Positions 12,487 to 18,134 of a DNA stretch of 21,632 nucleotides are shown here, piece by piece; the stretch's first letter is position 1, and every line of letters begins with the position of its first letter. Both the position numbers and the translations under genes were made by a program. The notes under the pieces were generated by a model. The model made no database searches, was not told where the DNA came from, and saw only the letters and a list, made by a program, of their open reading frames with translations. The stretch lies in the IMG/VR virus record IMGVR_UViG_3300031787_000957, positions 1-21,632 of that record, one strand, 5' to 3'. The DNA is from a virus.

Positions 12487-12705
12487 ATGGCAACAAAACA
12501 AATCCAATACGAAGAGCTACGGCATTTTGGCCCTGAGAACTTCTGCAGTATGGTTGACATGCCAAGCACGAAGCGAGTCAGCAAGACCACGACCGATCGA
12601 TTCGACAGGCAGACGGAGCGAACCGTGTTCTATCGCGGGTCGAAGATTCTCGGCATGCAAACGCGGTCGGCTTGCGGCTATCGGTACTACATTCGCAAGG
12701 GCTAA
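12487..12705 (+). CDS. Hypothetical protein, 72 aa
   Basis: ATG 12487 is preceded by CGGAGGA. The protein reads MATKQIQYEELRHFGPENFC, then SMVDMPSTKRVSKTTTDRFD and later VFYRGSKILGMQTRSACGYR. It is basic, with beta-like segments at the C terminus (TERTVFYRGSKILG, GYRYYIRKG). No known domain is recognised. Its stop lies two bases before the 15-codon frame at 12707, which is a truncated copy of the 13789 gene's start. Confidence 0.55.
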   Translation: MATKQIQYEELRHFGPENFCSMVDMPSTKRVSKTTTDRFDRQTERTVFYRGSKILGMQTRSACGYRYYIRKG

Positions 12706-12706
12706 C

Positions 12707-12754
12707 ATGACCAAATCCAAACGCGGCGGCAAACGCAAGGGGGCAGGGAGATGA
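12707..12754 (+). pseudogene. Truncated copy of the KRGGKRKGAGR gene start (15 codons)
   Basis: ATG 12707 encodes MTKSKRGGKRKGAGR and then stops. Its last 38 nt (12713-12750) are identical to 13792-13829, the opening of the gene at 13789. The fragment ends exactly where the PAPS-reductase-like gene begins (ATG 12751), and its AAGGGGG serves as that gene's ribosome site. Best read as a 5' remnant left by duplication or insertion; a translated leader peptide is possible. Confidence 0.6.
12713..12750 (+). repeat. 38-nt direct repeat, left copy
   Basis: Exact match to 13792-13829, starting AAATCCAAACGCGGCGGC and ending GGGGGCAGGGAG. The two copies bracket the PAPS-reductase-like gene and the small gene behind it, 1,079 nt apart. 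Confidence 0.9.
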
Positions 12755-13584
12755 GCAAGCAATGGAACGTAATCAGCCTAGGGGCGGGCGTGCAATCGTC
12801 AACAATGGCACTAATGGCGAGCCGTGGCGAACTGCTTGACATCCAAGTTGACTTTGCGATTTTTGCCGACACGCAGGACGAATCGAAAAAGGTCTACGAT
12901 TGGCTTGATTGGCTTGAGGGTCAATTGAGATTTCCGGTCTATCGGGTAACCAAAGGGAAGTTGAGCGAGCATGTTTTGATGATGCGAACAAAGAAAAACG
13001 GTGCGGTCTACAGCAAGTCAGACGTTCCGTTTTACACGCTCGGAAAAGACGGAAGCGAGGGCATGATACCATTCAGGACATGCACCGCAGATTTTAAGAT
13101 TCAACCGATACTCAAAGAGCTTCGCAATCGATGCGGAATTAAGCGAGGGCAGAAGGTGCAAACCGTCACTAGCTTAATCGGCATAAGTTACGATGAGCAG
13201 CAACGCATGAAAGATTCGCGGGATGCTTGGGTTGTCAACCGATGGCCTTTAGTCGAATTAAAAATGAGGCGGTACGATTGCCTTGAGTGGATGAGACGCA
13301 ACGGATACCCAGAGCCACCTAGGTCTAGTTGTGTCTATTGCCCATTTCATCGAAACGCGGAATGGAGGCGACTGCAAACCAAAGAGCCCGAAGAATTCCA
13401 GAAGGCGGTGAAGTTCGAGAGAGACTTGCAGGTAGCGAAAGCGAAAAACGATGAATTTAAGAGCGTTCCGTTTTTGCACAATTCACGCAAACCCCTTGAC
13501 CAAATTGACTTTCGGTCGGACGTTGAGCGGGGGCAAGGCTTGCTGGATTTTCAGGACGAGTGCGACGGGATGTGTGGGGTGTAG
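12751..13584 (+). CDS. PAPS reductase-like (adenine nucleotide alpha-hydrolase fold) protein, 277 aa
   Basis: An ATP-pyrophosphatase-type fold related to PAPS reductases and thiolation enzymes. The nucleotide loop is SLGAGVQSSTMAL (G11-S17). DFAIFADTQDES and PFRTCTADFKIQPI (C111) follow, then SLIGISYDEQQRMKDS and the cysteine pair SSCVYCPFH (C194, C197). The end has DECDGMCGV (C271, C275). Five well-placed cysteines could bind zinc or an iron-sulphur cluster. Such genes are common in phages; a role in DNA or tRNA modification is possible, while true sulphate reduction is unlikely without partners. The gene is bracketed by an exact 38-nt repeat and borrows its ribosome site from it, pointing to recent acquisition. 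Confidence 0.8.
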   Translation: MSKQWNVISLGAGVQSSTMALMASRGELLDIQVDFAIFADTQDESKKVYDWLDWLEGQLRFPVYRVTKGKLSEHVLMMRTKKNGAVYSKSDVPFYTLGKDGSEGMIPFRTCTADFKIQPILKELRNRCGIKRGQKVQTVTSLIGISYDEQQRMKDSRDAWVVNRWPLVELKMRRYDCLEWMRRNGYPEPPRSSCVYCPFHRNAEWRRLQTKEPEEFQKAVKFERDLQVAKAKNDEFKSVPFLHNSRKPLDQIDFRSDVERGQGLLDFQDECDGMCGV

Positions 13585-13585
13585 C

Positions 13586-13792
13586 ATGAAAAAACAAGCT
13601 AAGCGAACGTACAGCGACGACGTTTTTTATGACGTTTGGCGAATCGGCGGCAACGTCGATCAGGTCAACTCGGATCGAGTCGAGGACTGTTACTACCAAG
13701 GCATTGAATCGCAGCAAGCGGCTAGGATCGAAACCGAAGCCCAAAGGAAAAACATCGAGGGTGCAGATTGCGAAACAACGGAGGGCAAATGA
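13586..13792 (+). CDS. Hypothetical acidic protein, 68 aa
   Basis: ATG 13586 follows the previous stop after one base. The protein reads MKKQAKRTYSDDVFYDVWRI, then GGNVDQVNSDRVEDCYYQGI and ESQQAARIETEAQRKNIEGA. It is probably helical with a glutamate-rich second half. Its stop overlaps ATG 13789 in an ATGA motif. It sits in the same repeat-bracketed block as the PAPS-reductase-like gene. Family not recognised. Confidence 0.55.
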   Translation: MKKQAKRTYSDDVFYDVWRIGGNVDQVNSDRVEDCYYQGIESQQAARIETEAQRKNIEGADCETTEGK

Positions 13793-13983
13793 AATCCAAA
13801 CGCGGCGGCAAACGCAAGGGGGCAGGGAGCAAGCCCAAGCCGATCGACCAAACCAAGCCGGTCCAAAAGGGCTTTCGATGCTCGCTAGAGGTCGGTGCGT
13901 TTTTGGCGGAAGTCGGAACGGGCGTGATCGAGGATCTGATCAAGGCGTCTGAGGCGTTCAAAAGATGGGGTAAGGGCAAGTGA
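13789..13983 (+). CDS. KRGGKRKGAGS-type small basic phage protein, 64 aa
   Basis: The start MKSKRGGKRKGAGSKPKP is the glycine/lysine-rich opening of a widespread group of small phage proteins (GGKRxGAGRKP type). It is followed by the helical part CSLEVGAFLAEVGTGVIEDL and IKASEAFKRWGKGK. It probably binds DNA or a DNA-associated partner. ATG 13789 in the ATGA overlap is preferred to a TTG at 13768. It is the intact version of the 15-codon fragment at 12707. Confidence 0.6.
   Translation: MKSKRGGKRKGAGSKPKPIDQTKPVQKGFRCSLEVGAFLAEVGTGVIEDLIKASEAFKRWGKGK
13792..13829 (+). repeat. 38-nt direct repeat, right copy
   Basis: Exact match to 12713-12750. This copy forms codons 2-14 of the intact KRGGKRKGAGS gene, so it is likely the original and the left copy the duplicate. 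Confidence 0.9.
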
Positions 13984-13993
13984 TCGCCCCAAA

Positions 13994-14011
13994 GCCGGTA
14001 TGGTCTCCGGC
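13994..14011 (+). repeat. Short hairpin GCCGG...CCGGC, copy 2 of 2
   Basis: GCCGG and CCGGC enclose TATGGTCT. The arms equal those at 12453-12470 and the two loops differ at 3 positions. It lies in the gap between the early genes and the membrane-protein genes. Confidence 0.5.
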
Positions 14012-14023
14012 GGTGGCAATCCC

Positions 14024-14051
14024 TTGCATTCGCTAATTTTCTTGCTAGGAT
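14024..14051 (+). promoter_or_regulatory. Weak promoter candidate before the late-type genes
   Basis: TTGCAT (14024-14029) and TAGGAT (14046-14051) have a 16-nt spacer in an A/T-rich gap. The -10 overlaps the terminator hairpin beside it, so only one reading may be right. Confidence 0.3.
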
Positions 14052-14067
14052 GAGGCATCCTTTTTTT
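14047..14067 (+). terminator. Short intrinsic terminator
   Basis: AGGATG (14047-14052) pairs with CATCCT (14056-14061) around AGG, and the T run goes on to 14067. The stem is short but the T tract is flush with it. It separates the early block from the membrane-protein block. Confidence 0.55.
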
Positions 14068-14079
14068 ACGGGGTGCTTC

Positions 14080-14271
14080 ATGAAGTTGAACGAAATTCTA
14101 AAATCCAAGCGAGTTTGGGCCGTTGTTGGCACGATCGCGGTGGTGGTCCTCAAGGACCGAACAAGCCTATCAGAGCAGCAGATTTTGGAAATCGTCGCGT
14201 TGATTTCCGCTCTTGTCGTCGGCGATTCTCTTCGCCCGATCACCCCAAAGCCTGACGAGGTGGCCAAGTGA
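14080..14271 (+). CDS. Small membrane protein, possible holin-like, 63 aa
   Basis: ATG 14080 follows GGGGTG; the in-frame ATG at 14050 lies in the terminator and is rejected. The protein reads MKLNEILKSKRVWAVVGTIA, then VVVLKDRTSLSEQQILEIVA and LISALVVGDSLRPI. It has one hydrophobic segment (residues 13-24) and a second amphipathic or hydrophobic helix (34-49). The basic start, two short hydrophobic helices and position before a row of membrane proteins suit a holin-like protein, but no family match is certain. Confidence 0.55.
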   Translation: MKLNEILKSKRVWAVVGTIAVVVLKDRTSLSEQQILEIVALISALVVGDSLRPITPKPDEVAK

Positions 14272-14588
14272 ATCTGCTTTCCTTCGAAAAAATCCAGACC
14301 GAATCCAAAAAGCATGAGCAAACCTTCGCGGATTGCTACGCTGAGGCTGACGGCAATACTCGCGTCGCCCGAAAGTTGCTTCGGCGAAAACTGGTTGCGA
14401 CTTACGGACTGGATCCGGCAACGATCGCGCTGATTTTTGCCCTAATCCAGTTGGCTTTCAAGGCTTGGAAGTGGGCGAAGGATAACGGCTATCTGACGGC
14501 CTACGCTGCTAGCGAAGTGCCGATGGGTTACTTGCTATCGACTGCTTACGACGCAGGCGAACTTGACGGTGACGACGAAGAAAACTAG
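14268..14588 (+). CDS. Membrane-associated hypothetical protein, 106 aa
   Basis: GTG 14268 overlaps the preceding stop (GTGA). The N-terminal half is charged and helical (FEKIQTESKKHEQTFADCYA, NTRVARKLLRRKLVATYGLD). A hydrophobic segment at about residues 50-66 (PATIALIFALIQLAFKAWKW) is flanked by a basic/aromatic edge, and an acidic tail ends DGDDEEN. It likely sits in the inner membrane with one pass. Its stop lies in the 5' arm of a long hairpin (14587-14643). Family not recognised. Confidence 0.55.
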   Translation: MNLLSFEKIQTESKKHEQTFADCYAEADGNTRVARKLLRRKLVATYGLDPATIALIFALIQLAFKAWKWAKDNGYLTAYAASEVPMGYLLSTAYDAGELDGDDEEN

Positions 14589-14643
14589 CCCTCGCCAACC
14601 CGATCTTTCCCACGAGATAAGGCGTCGGAGAGTTGGCAGGGCT
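14587..14643 (+). promoter_or_regulatory. Long intergenic hairpin
   Basis: AGCCCT (14587-14592) pairs with AGGGCT (14638-14643), and GCCAAC (14594-14599) with GTTGGC (14632-14637): twelve pairs with one bulged C. The 32-nt loop can add CCGA/TCGG. The arm begins in the stop codon of the upstream gene and the hairpin ends 7 nt before the next ribosome site (GGAG 14651). There is no T tract, so mRNA processing or translation control is likelier than termination. Confidence 0.5.
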
Positions 14644-14660
14644 CTGAAATGGAGTTGAGA

Positions 14661-15044
14661 ATGAGCGATCCCAAACCGCAAGAAACAAACTACCTCCCGC
14701 TGATTTTAGTCGGCGTGGTTTTGTTTTTTGCGTTACGTCAACCAAGGGAAGGGGGTAATCCATCTGATACCGGTCGAGTAGAGACGGTTGTGAAATCGAC
14801 TTTCCCCTCGATCCGGTCGGCTTATCGCGATGCGTTTCTTGAGGCGGCCAAGAAGATCGAATCGGGCGAGATCAAGAATCAAGAGCAATGGACGAAATGG
14901 ATCGCTGACAACGCAGGAGCGAAGCAGCGAGAAGCCTTGGACAAGGTGTACACGGCCATTGACGAATTGAAGCTACCGGCTGACTTCGCTGGCAAGGAAA
15001 AAGAGATTGCCGAGGTCAATCGCAGGATCGGGGGGGCTTGGTAG
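14661..15044 (+). CDS. Membrane-anchored hypothetical protein, 127 aa
   Basis: ATG 14661 (MSDPKPQETNYLPLILVGVV) is chosen because GGAG at 14651-14654 lies just upstream; an ATG at 14649 would add four residues. Residues about 11-25 form one membrane helix. A soluble helical domain follows (SIRSAYRDAFLEAAKKIESG, NQEQWTKWIADNAGAKQREA, AIDELKLPADFAGKEKEIAE). The layout is a short N-terminal anchor plus an external or cytoplasmic domain. Part of the membrane-protein row; function unknown. Confidence 0.55.
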   Translation: MSDPKPQETNYLPLILVGVVLFFALRQPREGGNPSDTGRVETVVKSTFPSIRSAYRDAFLEAAKKIESGEIKNQEQWTKWIADNAGAKQREALDKVYTAIDELKLPADFAGKEKEIAEVNRRIGGAW

Positions 15045-15248
15045 ATGGGTTGCAATGTGCCGAAAATTAAAAAAGCATGTTTGCCAACTTCGGTCCCGCC
15101 ACCGCGAAAAGCGGAAGCATCCAGCAGCGACGATGCCACAAAAAAACCATCGGCTATCGATTGGTTATTTGATCCTTTTGGGATTGGCCTAGTGGTTGGA
15201 TCGACGCTTTTTGAGTCGGCGAAAGTGGAGGATCATCGCGATGGATGA
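15045..15248 (+). CDS. Small hydrophobic-tail protein, 67 aa
   Basis: ATG 15045 directly follows the previous stop (TAGATG). The sequence begins MGCNVPKIKKACLPTSVPPP, then a Ser/Asp/Lys linker (RKAEASSSDDATKKPSAI) and a hydrophobic stretch (DWLFDPFGIGLVVGSTLF). The early cysteines could suggest lipid attachment, but there is no true lipoprotein signal. It overlaps the next gene by 8 nt. Function unknown. Confidence 0.45.
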   Translation: MGCNVPKIKKACLPTSVPPPRKAEASSSDDATKKPSAIDWLFDPFGIGLVVGSTLFESAKVEDHRDG

Positions 15249-15564
15249 TCAGCCCCAGGACCAACTTCTTACTGAGATTCGCAGCATTGCCTGGAACGAA
15301 TCTATCTGGCACGTTTTGGCGGTATTCTCGCTGGGCATCAATGCAATTCTCGCTGCTGGCCTTGGGGTTGTTGAGTGGAAGACCGAAACCCGGCTCCGAT
15401 CTTTGGAGGCTCAGTTGGCTGACTATCAGAGCGACAAGTGGAAGATTCGAGAGGCACTCGAGAACGCCAAAACCGCTTTGAATCGGACCAAGAATCAAGA
15501 AGTCCGGCAAAGCGAGATCATCGTTTACTTGGATCGAGTCTCGGATAAACTGAGGGCGAAATAA
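15241..15564 (+). CDS. Membrane anchor plus coiled coil (possible inner-membrane spanin-like), 107 aa
   Basis: ATG 15241 has GGAGGAT upstream. The protein starts MDDQPQDQLLTEIRSIAWNE, then a membrane helix at about residues 23-42 (WHVLAVFSLGINAILAAGLG), then a long charged coiled coil (ETRLRSLEAQLADYQSDKWK, LENAKTALNRTKNQEVRQSE). One pass plus a coiled coil is the layout of Rz-like spanins, but no proline-rich or outer-membrane partner is evident, so this is a guess from shape. Overlaps the next start (TAATG). Confidence 0.5.
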   Translation: MDDQPQDQLLTEIRSIAWNESIWHVLAVFSLGINAILAAGLGVVEWKTETRLRSLEAQLADYQSDKWKIREALENAKTALNRTKNQEVRQSEIIVYLDRVSDKLRAK

Positions 15565-15821
15565 TGGCGCAGAAAAATTTTTGGGCGTGGCTGAACATGG
15601 GTCGCGATGGCCAACCGATTGACGGCGAATCGGGCAGCGGTCAGCAGTATTTTGCTGCCGAGGATCGCAAGCCAAGTAAACTCTGGAATGTGGCTTACTG
15701 GGCTTTCTACGGGACAATAAGCGTGGTTTTCTTTTTGCCAATGATCTTCGCCTTGATCGTTATTGAGATCGGAGATTGGATCGATTCGGTCCTCGATTGG
15801 CTTGACGAAAAAAGGGGCTAA
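15564..15821 (+). CDS. Single-pass membrane protein, 85 aa
   Basis: ATG 15564 overlaps the previous stop. Residues 1-45 are soluble (FWAWLNMGRDGQPIDGESGS). A membrane helix at about 46-67 (AFYGTISVVFFLPMIFALIV) is followed by an acidic end (EIGDWIDSVLDWLDEKRG). Its tail codons (AAAGGGGC) supply the ribosome site for the peptidase gene two bases later. Family not recognised. Confidence 0.55.
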   Translation: MAQKNFWAWLNMGRDGQPIDGESGSGQQYFAAEDRKPSKLWNVAYWAFYGTISVVFFLPMIFALIVIEIGDWIDSVLDWLDEKRG

Positions 15822-15823
15822 TC

Positions 15824-16639
15824 GTGGAATTTACCGGCTACAATCCAGAGCTCGAGCGTCGCGACGAGATCGCTAACACAGCGACACCGATGGGCTTTCG
15901 CATGAGCGATTTCCAGGCACCTGAGGAGGTCGATCCAAGGCCATTGGTAAGGCACGATAAGCAGTTCAATATGGGCTCTTGCGGTGGCTTTGGCAACACC
16001 AACACCGGCGAATATCTTTGGGCTTTGAAAACCGGAACGGTTAGCGACGAGAGGCAGTTCAGCCAGTTGTTTTCCTACCTTGAGGCACAGCGGCTCGATG
16101 GTTTGCTCGGTCGCGATGCAGGATCGACGATTTCAAGCGGATTGAAAGTTAGCAAGGACATCGGTTACTTGCCACTTTCAGAGCTTGAGTACAAAACGCC
16201 GTACCCATCAAATGCTAGGACATTGATTACCGGTGCGATGCGGAAATCGGCGGGACGCTTTAAGATTGAGAGTCACACTTGGCTTGAGTCTTACGATGGG
16301 ATGTTTCAGTACTTCGCGTCGCAATGCGGAGGCTGTTTCGCTGGAACTGCCTGGAACGATTCTTTTTACTCAAAAAACGGCACGCTGGAATCGATCAGTT
16401 TTACCCGTTCAGACGGTGGACATGCGTATGCTTTTCTGGGCTACTCCAAGCGGAAAGATTCCAAGGGTCGCAACTACATTTGGCGATTAAACAGCCACAA
16501 CGATTCTTGGACTGAGATTGCCCCATCGGTCATAGATACGCTTTTCAGGCACAATTACACTTCGATTGTCGGAGTTAGTGACTTGCTGACGCCCGGCCCC
16601 CGCGTTGTCCTCTGGAAACAAGCGAGGCCACTGGGATGA
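15824..16639 (+). CDS. Papain-like (C1 family) cysteine peptidase, 271 aa
   Basis: A thiol protease. The active-site cysteine lies in FNMGSCGGFGNTNTGEYLW (C53), the histidine in SDGGHAYAFLGYSKRK (H200) and the asparagine in WRLNSHNDSW (N223), in the order and spacing of papain-type enzymes. There is no signal peptide or clear pro-domain; the N-terminal 40 residues (GYNPELERRDEIANTATPMG) contain an RxMSDF block and could be a short pro-region. GTG 15824 follows AAAGGGGC. In a phage such an enzyme could process virion proteins, act during entry or help lysis. Its place among membrane proteins favours the last two, but this is inference. Confidence 0.8.
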   Translation: MEFTGYNPELERRDEIANTATPMGFRMSDFQAPEEVDPRPLVRHDKQFNMGSCGGFGNTNTGEYLWALKTGTVSDERQFSQLFSYLEAQRLDGLLGRDAGSTISSGLKVSKDIGYLPLSELEYKTPYPSNARTLITGAMRKSAGRFKIESHTWLESYDGMFQYFASQCGGCFAGTAWNDSFYSKNGTLESISFTRSDGGHAYAFLGYSKRKDSKGRNYIWRLNSHNDSWTEIAPSVIDTLFRHNYTSIVGVSDLLTPGPRVVLWKQARPLG

Positions 16640-16719
16640 TTTTGGTTATCGGTCTATTTGTCTTTGCTTTGCTGGTTGCCATCGCTGCGGAGTCTGACGG
16701 CGGAGGGCCAACGATATGA
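16636..16719 (+). CDS. Tiny membrane peptide, 27 aa
   Basis: ATG 16636 overlaps the peptidase stop (ATGA) and encodes MILVIGLFVFALLVAIAAES then DGGGPTI. Residues 1-18 form one membrane helix. GGAGGG in its last codons is the ribosome site of the next gene, whose ATG (16716) overlaps its stop. The double overlap argues for real translation. Confidence 0.5.
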   Translation: MILVIGLFVFALLVAIAAESDGGGPTI

Positions 16720-16919
16720 GCGAAAAACACCTTCCGGCATTTCGGCGAGAGAAACAGGACAACGGAACAACTAGCGTCGGCGTTGATGGCCGGCAATACA
16801 CCTCGGTAGACCGTAGGTATAAGTGCTGGATGCTTAACGGCGTCCCGGTGGACAAACCGACTGAGCAACGGCACGAAATACACCACGGGCCGAGGCTTTT
16901 GTTGATGGGTGCGATATGA
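16716..16919 (+). CDS. Hypothetical soluble protein, 67 aa
   Basis: ATG 16716 follows GGAGGG. The sequence (MSEKHLPAFRREKQDNGTTS, VGVDGRQYTSVDRRYKCWML, NGVPVDKPTEQRHEIHHGPR) is basic, with a possible beta-hairpin in the middle and a hydrophobic end (LLLMGAI). The stop overlaps the next ATG (ATGA). Family not recognised. Confidence 0.5.
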   Translation: MSEKHLPAFRREKQDNGTTSVGVDGRQYTSVDRRYKCWMLNGVPVDKPTEQRHEIHHGPRLLLMGAI

Positions 16920-17368
16920 ACGAAAAAGGAGTTGCTATCGTGATTGGAACATGCTTGGTTTTGGTTTGGTTATTCGGTGGCACACCTGCAAAAAAGGTCG
17001 AGCCGATTCCCGTTGATGGGCTGATTGAATCGGTCGCAAGCGTTCAGCAATCCTTGACCGTTGACCATTCTTCCGACGTTGGCAAAATGGTCCCCAACTC
17101 TTCGGAAAATCCGAATAGTTCGAGCCCCTCCGATCGTCACGAAAAGGCCAAGCGAGAAATAATAATCTTCACGTCGAAGAACTGCCCGCCGTGCGATCGG
17201 TGGAAGCGATGCGAACAAGCGAAGTTTGAGGCGGACGGATGGGCGGTAGCGTACTGCGAAGACCACAACTACCCGCTAACGCCTCACTTTTTAATCGAGT
17301 CAAGCAACAAGCAAACGGAGCATCGAGGCTATTTACCTTTTGAGAGAATTGACGAGGTGGTGAAGTGA
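16916..17368 (+). CDS. Membrane-anchored thioredoxin-like protein with CPPC motif, 150 aa
   Basis: Residues 5-20 (GVAIVIGTCLVLVWLF) form an N-terminal membrane anchor or uncleaved signal. A flexible Ser/Asn/Pro linker (about 25-75) follows. The C-terminal part has IIIFTSKNCPPCDRWKRCEQ (C90-P-P-C93), and YPLTPHFLIESSNKQ carries the cis-proline-like TP of thioredoxin folds. This layout places a thiol-redox domain outside the cytoplasmic membrane. It may reduce or form disulphides in a phage or wall protein; the thiol peptidase nearby is a possible partner. Its domain is shorter than classic thioredoxin (about 75 vs 105 residues). Confidence 0.7.
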   Translation: MNEKGVAIVIGTCLVLVWLFGGTPAKKVEPIPVDGLIESVASVQQSLTVDHSSDVGKMVPNSSENPNSSSPSDRHEKAKREIIIFTSKNCPPCDRWKRCEQAKFEADGWAVAYCEDHNYPLTPHFLIESSNKQTEHRGYLPFERIDEVVK

Positions 17369-17589
17369 ACTTGATTTTGGCACAGATTTCTCAAGAGGCG
17401 GCTTTGGGCATCGGTACGGCGATGATGACAACGATGTGCGGCGTTGTTTCGTTTCTTTTTGCTTACGTCATGAAGTTCGTTTCTGACACGAAATCGGACT
17501 TGAAGGAATGCAAAGAGGACAGGGACGTTCTTCACGAAAAGTTACACGCTCTCGCTCTCGAAGTCGGAAAGAATGCAAAGGGCCAATAA
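17365..17589 (+). CDS. Membrane protein with short coiled coil, 74 aa
   Basis: GTG 17365 overlaps the previous stop (GTGA). The protein reads MNLILAQISQEAALGIGTAM, then MTTMCGVVSFLFAYVMKFVS (membrane helix at about 18-38) and a charged helix DTKSDLKECKEDRDVLHEKL. One pass followed by a heptad-like helix resembles small holins or spanin-like proteins. Its stop overlaps the next ATG (TAATG). Confidence 0.5.
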   Translation: MNLILAQISQEAALGIGTAMMTTMCGVVSFLFAYVMKFVSDTKSDLKECKEDRDVLHEKLHALALEVGKNAKGQ

Positions 17590-18131
17590 TGCAAACACTC
17601 ATCGACGAATTAAGGAAGCCTGAATACCAAGGCAAGACCGACCAGCAAGCAGCGGACCTGATCAACGCCAAGATGGTGACGGTCAGAGTTTTGGTTGACC
17701 TTTGGCAGATTGAAGAATACGCAAGGCGAAACGGAATTCGGCAAGCCCTTAAGCGAGCCGAAGGAAACCCAGAGCACGATTGTCAAGGCATCGCGATCGA
17801 CATCTTGGCTTATATCACCTCACCCAGAACTGAAAAGCTCGACGTTGATTTGCATGAGACGCAAGCAATGTTTGGTGCTATGGTTTCTTGTGGTTTCGCG
17901 ACTCAATTTCATGTCAAGGAGATGATGGACTTAGCAAACGAAACCAAGCGATGGGTCGATTTCAGTAGCGTTGGCGATCAATCCGCCGATTCGATCCGAG
18001 TCGCAAGAGAAGTAATCAGTGGGTTGAGGCAGCGTAAAGATAATTTGTTAAAGGCTGGCTCGTTGCGTTGGAACGATTACGTTCAATCTGTCGATTCCTT
18101 AACGCTCGAAGATCCCGACCCGGAGTTGTAG
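17589..18131 (+). CDS. Phage structural-region protein of unknown role, 180 aa
   Basis: ATG 17589 sits in a TAATG overlap. The start MQTLIDELRKPEYQGKTDQQ, then AADLINAKMVTVRVLVDLWQ, is an opening I associate with conserved proteins in the structural blocks of tailed phages. The middle contains AIDILAYITSPRTEKLDVDL and ETQAMFGAMVSCGFATQFHV, and the tail is acidic. An in-frame extension upstream would run back through the previous gene and is rejected. Its position right before the beta-helix protein suggests a tail or neck role; the family is not certain. Confidence 0.6.
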   Translation: MQTLIDELRKPEYQGKTDQQAADLINAKMVTVRVLVDLWQIEEYARRNGIRQALKRAEGNPEHDCQGIAIDILAYITSPRTEKLDVDLHETQAMFGAMVSCGFATQFHVKEMMDLANETKRWVDFSSVGDQSADSIRVAREVISGLRQRKDNLLKAGSLRWNDYVQSVDSLTLEDPDPEL

Positions 18132-18134
18132 ACG

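Noticed and set aside
13722-14321. 199-codon minus-strand frame
   Set aside because: It runs across several + strand genes with overlapping starts, a terminator and a repeat; no coding signature.
15154-15741. 195-codon minus-strand frame
   Set aside because: Antisense to two membrane-protein genes that have good ribosome sites and overlaps.
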